The notes under the pieces: generated by a model | Told to the model about the DNA's origin: nothing | The model's input: the letters and a program-made list of their open reading frames with translations, nothing else | The model's database searches: none | Source: Geobacteraceae bacterium | GTDB lineage: Bacteria; Desulfobacterota; Desulfuromonadia; Geobacterales; Geobacteraceae | NCBI GenBank assembly: GCA_009773645.1 | Contig: WSYB01000026.1 | Coordinates: 1-50,898, forward strand | Reading direction: 5' to 3' | DNA length: 50,898 nucleotides | Shown: positions 27,726 to 35,639 of the stretch, piece by piece | How the letters are laid out: each line of letters begins with the position of its first letter | Numbering within the stretch: the first letter of the stretch is position 1 | Translations under genes and position numbers: made by a program

Positions 27726-28656
27726 ACCGGCTAAAAGGCCCAGGCTGACCAATGAAGGGTTTCTGGGTAGGTTGAACTTCTTTTTCGCCAGGGCGCTCAT
27801 TAATATCAGACAGAATATCTTTATCCATCTGGTGACCATCGGCACCATCGCCATCGCCCTCCTTATCATATCCCTTTTCCTTCTGGTTTATGTAAATCTT
27901 GAAGGGGCTGCGGATGTTTGGAGCAACAGAGTTCAGGTAACGGCGTACTTCGAACGAGAGCTGAACCAGCAGGAAATAACGACGCTTAAGACCGGGATTC
28001 TTGCCTTGTCGGGAACCGACAAGGTGGCTTATGTTGCCAGGGAAGAGGCGGTCAAACGGTTCCGGGCCAGATTGAAAGGGCAGGAATCTCTACTTGACGG
28101 GGTGACTGCCGATGTGTTGCCTGCGTCGATAGAGATCAATCTGAAAAGCGGCAGCCGCAGCAGTGAAGCCATCGAAGCCTATGTCGTCCGTTTGAAGAAG
28201 ATTCCGGGGATAAGTGAGGTGCAGTATGGTGAGGAATGGGTCAAACGTTTCACTGCCTTCATGAACTTTATGCGCCTTGTGGGTGCGCTCTTGGGGGGCT
28301 TTCTGCTTCTGGCGGTGGTTTTTATCGTATCCAACACCATCAAACTGACCATATATGCCAGAAAGGATGAACTGGAACTCCTGAGCCTGGTGGGCGCCAC
28401 CAGATTTTTCATCAAGGCGCCGTTCTTAATCGAAGGTATTTTCCAGGGAGCTCTCGGTGCGCTTTTGTCCCTTCTCGTTCTCACCGCCTGTTACTTCGGG
28501 TTTCTTCATAACGCGGGCAATTTCGTGAGCTTCAATCCGGCCAGCGTCGGCCTGTCATTTCTCCCCGTTACCCATCTGGCCGGTGTTTTTTTCGGGGGGG
28601 TCTGTCTTGGCTTCCTGGGCAGTCTTACATCCCTGAAGCGTTTCATAAACGTATAG
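27712..28656 (+). CDS. ftsX: Cell division protein FtsX
   Basis: Membrane partner of FtsE. Long cytoplasmic N-terminus, first helix at about 40-62 (LVTIGTIAIALLIISLF), an extracytoplasmic loop (about 65-190), then three helices in the C-terminal FtsX-type permease domain (LLGGFLLLAVVFIVSNTIKL, then LELLSLVGATRFFIKAPFL with the typical GA.R.FI motif). 314 residues. The extracytoplasmic loop would activate the EnvC-type protein encoded next, two bases downstream. Confidence 0.95.
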   Translation: MSRNKPAKRPRLTNEGFLGRLNFFFARALINIRQNIFIHLVTIGTIAIALLIISLFLLVYVNLEGAADVWSNRVQVTAYFERELNQQEITTLKTGILALSGTDKVAYVAREEAVKRFRARLKGQESLLDGVTADVLPASIEINLKSGSRSSEAIEAYVVRLKKIPGISEVQYGEEWVKRFTAFMNFMRLVGALLGGFLLLAVVFIVSNTIKLTIYARKDELELLSLVGATRFFIKAPFLIEGIFQGALGALLSLLVLTACYFGFLHNAGNFVSFNPASVGLSFLPVTHLAGVFFGGVCLGFLGSLTSLKRFINV

Positions 28657-28658
28657 AC

Positions 28659-29843
28659 ATGGTCCGAATTACGGTATTTATCATAGCATTTGTTTCCTGC
28701 CTGGCCTCCGAACCCCGTTGCGCGGACGTAAAAGAGGAACTGCAGGATATCAATAAGGAGATTAAGGAGAAAAAACTCCTCCTGAAAAAGACGAGGAAGG
28801 TCGAAACCAAGGTCAGCGGCGATCTGGAAAAGATTGAAAAGAGCCTGCACGAAAAGGAGGCAAACCTCGATTCTCTAGGGCGGGACCTGAAAGGGGTGGA
28901 GACCACCCTGGAACGCACTCAGAACGAAATTGAGGTGGTCAAAGTGGAGGCCGAGCGCAAGAAACAGCAGATAAGTCGGCGTCTGGCCTCACTTTACAAA
29001 GCCGGAGAAGCCGGCCCCGTTCGCATGTTCTTTTCTTCGGAATCTTTTCCGCAGATGACGGAAAACCTGCGCTACATGAATTCCGTACTGCAAAACGACA
29101 GAAAGTTGTTTGCCGACTACAATACAAAGATTGAGCGGCTTGGGGTGCTCAAGGGGACCCTTGAGAAGGATGCGGCGCGTAAGGAGAAGATCAAGGCGGG
29201 CATCGAGGTGAAGAAACAGGAGATTGAGGAGGAAAAGAAGAAAAAGGCCGCCCATCTCATCAAGATCAGGGAAGACAAAAAAAGTTACCAGGCATCGCTC
29301 AAAGAACTGGAAGCCAACGCCAGAAGACTTCAGGCAATGGTGGAAAGGCTTGAAGCAAAAAGCAGAAAGAGTTATAGTAAAAAGATCGAAAATAAATCCG
29401 GTGTGGGAGCCGATCATTCCCTCCCCGCTATCCCGAATAAAGGCTTCGGTGCCCAGAAGGGGCGGCTTGCCATACCGGTTAAGGGTGAAATTATCGGAAC
29501 GTTTGGCCGGCACAAACACCCCGAATTCAATTCCTACACCGTCAGTAACGGAATTTCCATTGCTGCCCCGGCCGGGACCGATATCCATTCGGTTTACGAG
29601 GGTCAGGTCATATTTGCCGACTATTTTAAAGGTTACGGGAATATGGTTATAGTGGACCATGGCGGCGGTTTTTTCAGCCTGTACGGGCATGCGGCGAAGA
29701 TTGTGAAAAAGGTTGGGGCGACTGTTGCCAGAAATGATGTGGTGGCCAGTGTCGGTGAGGTCGATTCGACCAGAGGCCCCATGGTGTATTTTGAGATCAG
29801 GTATCAGGGAAAGCCGGTTGACCCGACGCAGTGGTTCCGTTAA
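28659..29843 (+). CDS. EnvC-type murein hydrolase activator (degenerate M23 domain)
   Basis: Exported protein with a long coiled coil (about 25-250, many Lys/Glu heptads) and a C-terminal LytM/M23 domain (about 270-394). The zinc ligands of active M23 enzymes appear lost: where HxxxD is expected the protein reads NGISIAAP, and the last ligand is replaced in VYFEIRYQG. The same loss occurs in E. coli EnvC, which activates amidases rather than cutting itself. Immediate position after ftsEX supports this role. A heptamer-repeat hairpin follows 4 bp after the stop. Confidence 0.9.
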   Translation: MVRITVFIIAFVSCLASEPRCADVKEELQDINKEIKEKKLLLKKTRKVETKVSGDLEKIEKSLHEKEANLDSLGRDLKGVETTLERTQNEIEVVKVEAERKKQQISRRLASLYKAGEAGPVRMFFSSESFPQMTENLRYMNSVLQNDRKLFADYNTKIERLGVLKGTLEKDAARKEKIKAGIEVKKQEIEEEKKKKAAHLIKIREDKKSYQASLKELEANARRLQAMVERLEAKSRKSYSKKIENKSGVGADHSLPAIPNKGFGAQKGRLAIPVKGEIIGTFGRHKHPEFNSYTVSNGISIAAPAGTDIHSVYEGQVIFADYFKGYGNMVIVDHGGGFFSLYGHAAKIVKKVGATVARNDVVASVGEVDSTRGPMVYFEIRYQGKPVDPTQWFR

Positions 29844-29847
29844 AGGC

Positions 29848-29909
29848 GTGAAGGGTGAAGTGTGAAAAGTGAAAAAAGCTTTTTTCACCCTTCACTTTTC
29901 ACCTTTCAC
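29848..29909. repeat. Inverted heptamer repeat of the GTGAANN type
   Basis: The left arm is four heptamers gtgaagg, gtgaagt, gtgaaaa, gtgaaaa plus aa (29848-29877). The right arm (29880-29909), read in reverse complement, is gtgaaag, gtgaaaa, gtgaagg, gtgaaaa plus aa. The centre is gc. The two 30-base arms fold into a long hairpin ending next to T-rich sequence; it begins 5 bases after the EnvC-type stop codon and may act as a terminator. Confidence 0.85.
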
Positions 29910-29922
29910 ATGAAATCAGTGA

Positions 29923-29950
29923 CATAGAACATAGAACATAGAACATAGAA
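29923..29950. repeat. Four tandem heptamers catagaa before the CtpA-type gene
   Basis: catagaa is repeated four times without interruption, directly after the GTGAANN palindrome and 15 bases before the gggagg ribosome site of the protease gene. It resembles gtagaac at 20815 with one change per unit. Confidence 0.9.
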
Positions 29951-29973
29951 CAACGATTCATTAGGGAGGCAAG

Positions 29974-31308
29974 ATGTTCAAAAGTAACAGAGGCAAGAAG
30001 ATAGCCCTGCTGGTAGCAGTGGCCACCCTGCTGGCGGTTTTTGTCGGGGTGGGAACCCAGCGCAGGTGCGCCGCGCAGGGTGGGAATGATTATGAGTCCA
30101 TAGAACTTTTCACCGATGTCCTTTCCATAGTGAAGAAAAGCTACGTGGAAGAGGTGGATACAAAAAAACTCATCTACGGCGCCATCAACGGCATGCTGGC
30201 CTCTCTGGACCCGCACAGTTCTTTCATGCCTCCTGAAACGTACAAGGAGATGAAGATAGAAACCAAGGGTTCCTTTGGCGGACTGGGAATAGAAATATCC
30301 ATCAAAGACGGCCTTCTGACGGTTATTTCTCCCATCGAAGACACTCCCGCTTTCAAGGCAGGGATAAAGGCCGGTGACCAGATTCTGAAAATCGACGAGA
30401 AGTTCACCAAGGATCTGAGCATAATGGATGCGGTCAAGCGCATGAGGGGCCCCAAGGGAACCAAGGTGACCCTTACCATCATGCGCGATGGATTGGATAA
30501 ACCCAAGGAATTTCCTCTGGTACGGGATATCATCCAGGTAAAAAGCGTTAAATTCAAGACACTGGATGAAGGATACGGTTATGTGAGGATAGCGCAGTTT
30601 CAGGAGAAAACCGATGACGACCTGGACAAGGCGCTTGCTGCCCTGAGGGAAGAAAGCGGCGGTAAACTGCACGGACTGGTGCTTGATCTGCGCAACGATC
30701 CGGGCGGCCTTCTGGACCAGGCAGTCAGGGTGGCGGAACATTTCGTCGATGAAGACCAGCTTATAGTCTATACCGAAGGGCGCGAAAAGGATTCCAAAAT
30801 GAAGTTCACCTCCCGGAAAGGTGACAAAGAACCGCATTATCCCATCGTGGTACTGATAAACGGCGGCAGCGCAAGCGCCTCCGAGATAGTGGCAGGCGCC
30901 CTGCAGGACCATAAGCGGGCCGTTGTCATGGGAACCCAGAGTTTCGGCAAGGGGTCGGTCCAAACCATTATTCCGCTTTCCGACAATTCCGGATTGCGTC
31001 TTACCACTGCCCGGTATTTTACTCCCAGCGGGCGTTCCATACAGGCCAAAGGGATTACCCCGGATATCACGGTGGAAAAAATCGATCTCCCTGCATCGGA
31101 GAAGAAAGAAACCATGCACATCCGCGAAAAGGACCTGGAGAATCACTTTGAAACAGAAGGAAAGGGAAAGGACACAGCCGAGGAAAAGAAGAGTGAGAAG
31201 CAGCCACGTTACAAGACAGACGAACAGGTCAAGGGGGACTACCAGATACTCAGGGCGCTTGATCTGCTCAAAGGCTGGGATATCCTGAAGAAAGTTACCG
31301 CCGGGTAA
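29974..31308 (+). CDS. C-terminal processing peptidase (S41 family, CtpA type)
   Basis: Periplasmic serine protease. Signal anchor (about 9-27), an N-terminal helical part, a PDZ domain (about 100-180; GGLGIEISIKDGLLTVISP and AGIKAGDQILKIDEK), and the protease core. The Ser-Lys dyad is Ser301 (GGSASASEI) and Lys326 (FGKGS); their 25-residue spacing equals that of E. coli Tsp. A charged C-terminal tail follows. Such proteases often trim peptidoglycan hydrolases or their regulators, which fits the EnvC-type and YibQ-type neighbours. gggagg lies just upstream of the start. Confidence 0.95.
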   Translation: MFKSNRGKKIALLVAVATLLAVFVGVGTQRRCAAQGGNDYESIELFTDVLSIVKKSYVEEVDTKKLIYGAINGMLASLDPHSSFMPPETYKEMKIETKGSFGGLGIEISIKDGLLTVISPIEDTPAFKAGIKAGDQILKIDEKFTKDLSIMDAVKRMRGPKGTKVTLTIMRDGLDKPKEFPLVRDIIQVKSVKFKTLDEGYGYVRIAQFQEKTDDDLDKALAALREESGGKLHGLVLDLRNDPGGLLDQAVRVAEHFVDEDQLIVYTEGREKDSKMKFTSRKGDKEPHYPIVVLINGGSASASEIVAGALQDHKRAVVMGTQSFGKGSVQTIIPLSDNSGLRLTTARYFTPSGRSIQAKGITPDITVEKIDLPASEKKETMHIREKDLENHFETEGKGKDTAEEKKSEKQPRYKTDEQVKGDYQILRALDLLKGWDILKKVTAG

Positions 31309-31341
31309 CTTTCGAGACAAAAACGACGATAAAGCTCACGG

Positions 31342-31359
31342 GGGGGGAGAAATCCCCCC
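31342..31359 (+). terminator. G/C hairpin after the CtpA-type gene
   Basis: A run of G (31340-31347) pairs with six C (31354-31359) around the loop agaaat. Only a weak T-rich tail (attattt) follows. Confidence 0.5.
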
Positions 31360-31419
31360 ATTATTTGAAATGCTGCGAGAAATATCGGGACCATATCTGC
31401 GAAAATTGAAAATTTTTCA

Positions 31420-31448
31420 TTGACTAAAAAATTTTTTGTGAGTATAAA
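31420..31448 (+). promoter_or_regulatory. Sigma-70-type promoter of the SARP-like regulator
   Basis: TTGACT (31420-31425), 17-base spacer and TATAAA (31443-31448). Transcription would begin near 31455, which makes the in-frame TTG at 31455 an unlikely start codon and favours ATG 31491. Confidence 0.7.
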
Positions 31449-31490
31449 AATATCTTGTCATACGCAAGTGGTGAACTTCCAAACAGAACA

Positions 31491-32135
31491 ATGAGGCCTG
31501 GCGTGGCTAGGGCAAAGAGTGCAAAAAAAACCGAAGAAGTCGAGAAACTGGCAGTTCACGCCTTCGGGGGCCTTTCCTTTTATTATCATGATTCCCCGAT
31601 TACCATAACCTGGGAAAGCCAGAAAGCACGGCTGCTGTTCTGCTCTTTGCTCGTTACCTATGACCAGTGGGTTCACCGCGATAAACTTATTGAGATCCTC
31701 TGGCCCGGGTGCGATGTCGGCGCCGGGGCAAACAATTTTAAGACAACCTTGAGCCGCCTGAGAAAATCTTTTACCGGCGCCAGCACAATCAACCCCATCA
31801 TAACCCAGGGTGAAGCGATAAGGATCGATTCTGCCATCATCTCTCTCGATGTGAGTCAGTTCCGTCACAACGCCACCTCCGGAATCAAGATGTACGCCAG
31901 GGGCGAGGCCAAAACCGCCAGGCAGTGCCTGGAAGCTGCCCAGGACATTTACACGGCCGAATTTCTTCCGGAAGAACCATTCAATCAATTCCTGACGGCC
32001 GAACGGGCCGAACTCGAGGAACTCAACTCTTCCGTCATAAGAACACTGCAAAAGATCTATCAGCAGCAAGGGAATCATGACGCCCTCGAAGCCATTCTGT
32101 TTCTGAAAAGAAGTCCGATCCCAGAGCCCGCCTGA
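31491..32135 (+). CDS. SARP-type transcriptional regulator (winged helix plus BTAD domain)
   Basis: OmpR-like winged helix (about 25-105) in which WESQKARLLFCSLL and HRDKLIEILWPGCD followed by NNFKTTLSRLRK match the DNA-binding part of SARP activators, then a bacterial transcriptional activator (BTAD) TPR-like domain (about 115-205; ISLDVSQFRH, GEAKTARQCLEAAQDIYTAEFLP). No receiver domain. The frame opens at TTG 31455, but the promoter at 31420-31448 favours ATG 31491 (GTG 31503 with gagg upstream is also possible). It stands just upstream of two exported proteins and may regulate them or the secretion genes; targets are unknown. Confidence 0.85.
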   Translation: MRPGVARAKSAKKTEEVEKLAVHAFGGLSFYYHDSPITITWESQKARLLFCSLLVTYDQWVHRDKLIEILWPGCDVGAGANNFKTTLSRLRKSFTGASTINPIITQGEAIRIDSAIISLDVSQFRHNATSGIKMYARGEAKTARQCLEAAQDIYTAEFLPEEPFNQFLTAERAELEELNSSVIRTLQKIYQQQGNHDALEAILFLKRSPIPEPA

Positions 32136-32263
32136 TACTGTTCTTTTACAGGCCGGGTAACATGAATACCCCGCCAGCTCTCCCCCCCATCCTCACTATT
32201 GATTTACTTTTTTTTACGCATAATTTATAGTAATATATCTTCTGCATTCGGAGGCGTGTTCAA

Positions 32264-33736
32264 ATGATAAGACACATTTGGTTGACGGCGGTTCTTTCTT
32301 TTCTGGTTGCTGCAATCCTCGGTTGCGGTGGCGGTGGTGGCGGTGGCGGCACACCTGCGGCGGCTGTGACGGTAAGCGGCGTAGCGTCAAAGGGGCCGAT
32401 CAGTGGCGGGACGGTAAAGGTATTCGCCATAACAAACGGTGCAAAAGGAGCACAATTAGGCTCTACGGGGACAACCAGTACGGACGGAAACGGGACCTAC
32501 AGCATAAACATCGGATCTTACACCGGTCCCGTTCTCATCGAGGTAACCGGCGGCACTTACAAGGATGAGACGAATCCGTCAGGCAACCCCGTTACTCTTA
32601 CGACGACGCTCCGCGCAGCCCTTTCCAATGTCACTGGGAATGTTTCCACTGCGGTTACACCCCTGACTGAGCTAGCCGTGCAAAAAGCAGGGTCAAGCCT
32701 GACTGCCGCCACCATTGATTCGGCAAATAATCTGGTTTCCAGCCTGTTCCAGGTGGACATCATCAATACCATGCCGGTGGATGCTACGGTTACTCCCTCA
32801 GCGGGAGTTACCAGTGCGCAGAAGGACTATGCCCTGGCCTTGGCTGCTATTTCCCAGTACATGAAAACAAACAGCAAAGATTTAACTACGGTACTAACCA
32901 CGGACTTCGCTATTCAATCCGATAATACGGCAATCTTGACGAATTTCACGAACGCAAAAAACGATTTTATTGCCGGCGTCAACATCAAGGTTCCACTACC
33001 ATCAACTTCAATAAGTGTGCTGGCCTCTAAAACCAACGCCCTTGCGAACGGTACCAGCAAGATTACCCTCTCGGCAAATATTACGGCGCCGGTAGTGGGC
33101 GTAAATGATGTTACCTTTACAATTACTTCCGGAACGGCCACATTTCCCAATGGCTTGACAACCGCAACCGTCGCCAGAACAAACAGCGCAGCTACAATTG
33201 ATATAACGAGCACCGCCTTTGGTTCGGTGACCATAACCGCTTCCTATAACGGGATCACATCCGCACCTGTCACCATCAATTTCCCTCAGCCGGCAACCGC
33301 GGAAGTATCCATCGCACTTACACGCTCAATTTCCCAACTCACCGAACTTCTCTTTAAGGTGAGAAACGATCCAGCAAATAGTGCCGGCTTTGTTTCAAAT
33401 ACTATTGTGGATACCGCTTTTGGTTCCCCAGCAGATATAAATATGGATACGGCTCAAGTAGTTCCATTTACAGCTTTAAATCTGGGAAGGAAATCACTAT
33501 CTATCACAGGCTTTACTGTCACTGCCGACAAACCGCTTTTCCTGTTTAAGTATACAGTCGCAGCTGGTTTGCCCTTGTTTACCGTTAGTCCTGATGGGAT
33601 TGTTGCTTCAACTTTTAATCCGCTGACTAGCGTAGACCCTGTAGCAAATCCCTCTTTCCCCGTGAATCCACCGCTGACCCCATCCGACTTTACCGTGACG
33701 GTCACGTTCAAGGATGCGCAGGGGAATACGCTTTAA
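32264..33736 (+). CDS. Secreted lipoprotein with Gly-rich linker and Ig-like domains
   Basis: Lipobox AAILGC followed by a run of eight Gly, typical of surface-exposed Geobacter lipoproteins. The first domain (about 35-130; VSGVASKGPISGGTVKVFAI, STDGNGTYSINIGSYTGPVL) is a carboxypeptidase-regulatory-like beta domain. An alpha-rich region (about 130-245) follows, then a Big_1-type Ig domain (about 245-345; VLASKTNALANGTSKITLSA). The last about 140 residues are beta-rich and unrecognised; they might be a divergent cohesin-like fold. 490 residues. A cgga-gg site precedes ATG 32264, and a terminator follows. No enzyme motif. Confidence 0.82.
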   Translation: MIRHIWLTAVLSFLVAAILGCGGGGGGGGTPAAAVTVSGVASKGPISGGTVKVFAITNGAKGAQLGSTGTTSTDGNGTYSINIGSYTGPVLIEVTGGTYKDETNPSGNPVTLTTTLRAALSNVTGNVSTAVTPLTELAVQKAGSSLTAATIDSANNLVSSLFQVDIINTMPVDATVTPSAGVTSAQKDYALALAAISQYMKTNSKDLTTVLTTDFAIQSDNTAILTNFTNAKNDFIAGVNIKVPLPSTSISVLASKTNALANGTSKITLSANITAPVVGVNDVTFTITSGTATFPNGLTTATVARTNSAATIDITSTAFGSVTITASYNGITSAPVTINFPQPATAEVSIALTRSISQLTELLFKVRNDPANSAGFVSNTIVDTAFGSPADINMDTAQVVPFTALNLGRKSLSITGFTVTADKPLFLFKYTVAAGLPLFTVSPDGIVASTFNPLTSVDPVANPSFPVNPPLTPSDFTVTVTFKDAQGNTL

Positions 33737-33749
33737 AAGACTCCAAAGT

Positions 33750-33790
33750 AACGGGCCGGGGAGAATTTTTTTCCGGTCCGTTTTGTTTTT
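33750..33790 (+). terminator. Rho-independent terminator after the lipoprotein
   Basis: aacgggccgg (33750-33759) pairs with ccggtccgtt (33773-33782), one G-T pair, followed by ttttgttttt. It separates the lipoprotein from the cohesin-dockerin gene. Confidence 0.85.
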
Positions 33791-33880
33791 GGATTTTATC
33801 GGTAAACTTTAAATGGCAATAGGTCGGGTTTCTCGTCCAAACCCGGCCGTGACCATTACAACACCGGAGGTAATATTTAC

Positions 33881-35296
33881 ATGAGAACCCCGCTCAAAAA
33901 TCTATTTCTTATGTTAGCTTTGTTGTCACTTCAAGCGACCGCGGCATTCGGTGCCCAGATTTCCGTCTCCCCGTCAGGCGGTAAAACCGGTAATATCTTT
34001 GTTGTGCAGGGGATCAACCTGACAAATATTGCAGGGTTCAAGATTACCGTTAAGTACGATACGTCAAAGCTCGCCAAACCCAAGGTGACCGAGGGGAGCC
34101 TCATCAGCGGCGCGATGATGGTGCAGAACACCGCTATTCCCGGTTCAGTTATAATTGCGGCCGCCACCACTACGCCAATAAACGGTTCCGGTCCGATTGC
34201 CACCTTGACTTTTGAACGTATCGGGAGTTCTTCCGGCGGGATCCTTTCCATTACGCCAGAACTGACCACCGCAGATCTAAAAAATCTCTCCGACGTGGGA
34301 GCAGAAATAAGCGACTCCGGTGGAGAACAGACTGCGGGAACAATGCTCACTGATAAGACCGGCGACAAGACTGGCGATAAGACCGGCGATAAGACCGGTG
34401 ATAAGACCGGTGGCCCGACCGGCGGCACGACATGGCTGGGAAGCGTTACCTTGCCTACGGAAGGCGACATGAAAGAGGAAAAGCCGAAGGAGGAAGCTCC
34501 CTCTGCCCCCATGGGTAGTGAACCGAGAAGGGAAGAGACGGCGGCAGTTGTCGGTGAAACTGAAGTCGCTCGACTGAGCGAGGAAACCAAGCAACCGGCA
34601 GCCGCTTCTGAAAAGAAATATGTTGCACACAAAAGCGTTCAGAATCGTTTCAAAGAGTTTAAAGGGGAACAAACCCCGAAATCCCTGACGGCCCTATTTG
34701 AGATGGGCGTTATGCCGGGCATCAGGCAGGAGCCCGCAATCGTCCTTTCCGACGGCAAATCCAAGGTAAAGGTCTTTATCGAATCCCCTCCGACCGCGAA
34801 AGAGGCCCCCAATTTCGCGCTGAAGGGAGCAAAACTCATATCGTTGAAGACGGAGGGGAAATCGTGGGTTGTCGAGGCGTTGCCCAAGGAGAAGGTAAAC
34901 GTTGCAACCATAACGGTGCTGCAGGACGGCACTATGACCGAGATTCAGCTGACCGTTGCACAGCCTCTCGATCCGGCTGCAATTAAAGGCGGCCTGCTTG
35001 ATGAAGCATCGTTCAATCTTTTCATCAAGGAACGTGGTACTGAAAAAGCTCCCAAGTTTGACCTGAACGGCGACGGGGTGAGGGACTACTTAGACGATTA
35101 CATTTTTACCGCAAATTATATGGTAAAGAACGAAGTGAAGAAAAAGCCAAAAGAAGAGCCAAAGGCGAAAGAAGTGCCGAAGTTAAAAGAAGGGCCGAAG
35201 TTAAAAGAAGAACCGAAGTTAAAAGAAGAACCGAAGACGAAAGGCGAGCCGAAGTTGAAGCAAAAGGACGTGCCAAAAACCGAACTCAAAAAATGA
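33881..35296 (+). CDS. Exported protein with cohesin domain and dockerin-like EF-hand
   Basis: Signal peptide ending AAFGA (about residue 25). N-terminal cohesin-like domain (about 26-145; ISVSPSGGKTGNIFVVQGIN, FKITVKYDTSKL, GPIATLTFERI), close in style to the tail of the secretin. A low-complexity (DKTG)5 linker (about 158-178), a mid region (about 250-370) of beta structure, and then a complete calcium-loop FDLNGDGVRDYLDD with ligands at Asp394, Asn396, Asp398 and Asp405, like one half of a dockerin. A lysine-rich tail built from repeats of PKLKEE ends the protein. The combination suggests it binds cohesins, perhaps the secretin's. 471 residues; ends at a strong terminator. Confidence 0.85.
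   Translation: MRTPLKNLFLMLALLSLQATAAFGAQISVSPSGGKTGNIFVVQGINLTNIAGFKITVKYDTSKLAKPKVTEGSLISGAMMVQNTAIPGSVIIAAATTTPINGSGPIATLTFERIGSSSGGILSITPELTTADLKNLSDVGAEISDSGGEQTAGTMLTDKTGDKTGDKTGDKTGDKTGGPTGGTTWLGSVTLPTEGDMKEEKPKEEAPSAPMGSEPRREETAAVVGETEVARLSEETKQPAAASEKKYVAHKSVQNRFKEFKGEQTPKSLTALFEMGVMPGIRQEPAIVLSDGKSKVKVFIESPPTAKEAPNFALKGAKLISLKTEGKSWVVEALPKEKVNVATITVLQDGTMTEIQLTVAQPLDPAAIKGGLLDEASFNLFIKERGTEKAPKFDLNGDGVRDYLDDYIFTANYMVKNEVKKKPKEEPKAKEVPKLKEGPKLKEEPKLKEEPKTKGEPKLKQKDVPKTELKK
34352..34411 (+). repeat. Five 12-bp in-frame repeats coding for DKTG
   Basis: gataagaccggc and close variants repeat five times inside the cohesin-dockerin gene, coding a flexible linker. The unit length is divisible by three, so copy number can vary without frameshift. 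Confidence 0.9.
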
Positions 35297-35321
35297 TCAC
35301 ACCTTGAACCCAACTTTCAGG

Positions 35322-35356
35322 GCCACCTTCGGCAAAGTCGAAGGTGGCTTTTTTTT
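35322..35356 (+). terminator. Rho-independent terminator after the cohesin-dockerin gene
   Basis: gccaccttcg (35322-35331) and cgaaggtggc (35339-35348) form a perfect 10-bp stem with a 7-base loop and eight T. Confidence 0.93.
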
Positions 35357-35372
35357 GGAATTTCCCCTCATT

Positions 35373-35550
35373 AGTTTCCATCCGGTAAGTCCGGATGAGA
35401 AACTATTGGTTTCCAGATTGGAAACGAGGATTTTTTTGTCCTGGCAAGGAAATCAAGGGGTTGTGCGGAGGCGTACATCGGTACGCCGCACAAACAAGCC
35501 CGCAGATTGACACCGCCAGGGCGAAAAAAGACCGTTTCCGGATGGAAACT
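35373..35550. mobile_element. MITE-like element with 13-bp terminal inverted repeats
   Basis: A 178-bp non-coding unit with perfect inverted ends agtttccatccgg (35373-35385) and ccggatggaaact (35538-35550), flanked on both sides by CATT (35369-35372 and 35551-35554), a possible target duplication. Inside are several small palindromes of the type GTTTCC...GGAAAC and a long central stem, ttgtgc-gga-ggcgtac (35461-35476) with gtacgcc-gcacaa (35481-35493). Shorter matches such as cctggc/gccagg (35440-35445 and about 35514-35519) make the whole unit an imperfect inverted repeat. No transposase is coded. It fills most of the 343-base gap between the cohesin-dockerin gene and the YibQ-type gene. Confidence 0.65.
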
Positions 35551-35639
35551 CATTAAATAATCCGCTTTCCACCCAGTTCCGGTGTATGATATATAAAGTT
35601 AAGCCCTGCGGTTGAGTCACTATTTCTGGGAGGGAACTT

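Noticed and set aside
26847-27869. 340-codon minus-strand frame across pseudopilin and ftsE
   Set aside because: Covers parts of three solid plus-strand genes (pseudopilin, ftsE and ftsX) and shows no family features.
29899-31320. 473-codon minus-strand frame opposite the CtpA-type gene
   Set aside because: Antisense shadow of a well-supported S41 protease; the protein has no recognisable motifs and its end lies in the heptamer region.
35304-35510. Short plus-strand frame between the cohesin-dockerin gene and the YibQ-type gene
   Set aside because: Lies in a terminator and the MITE-like element; no ribosome site or homology.
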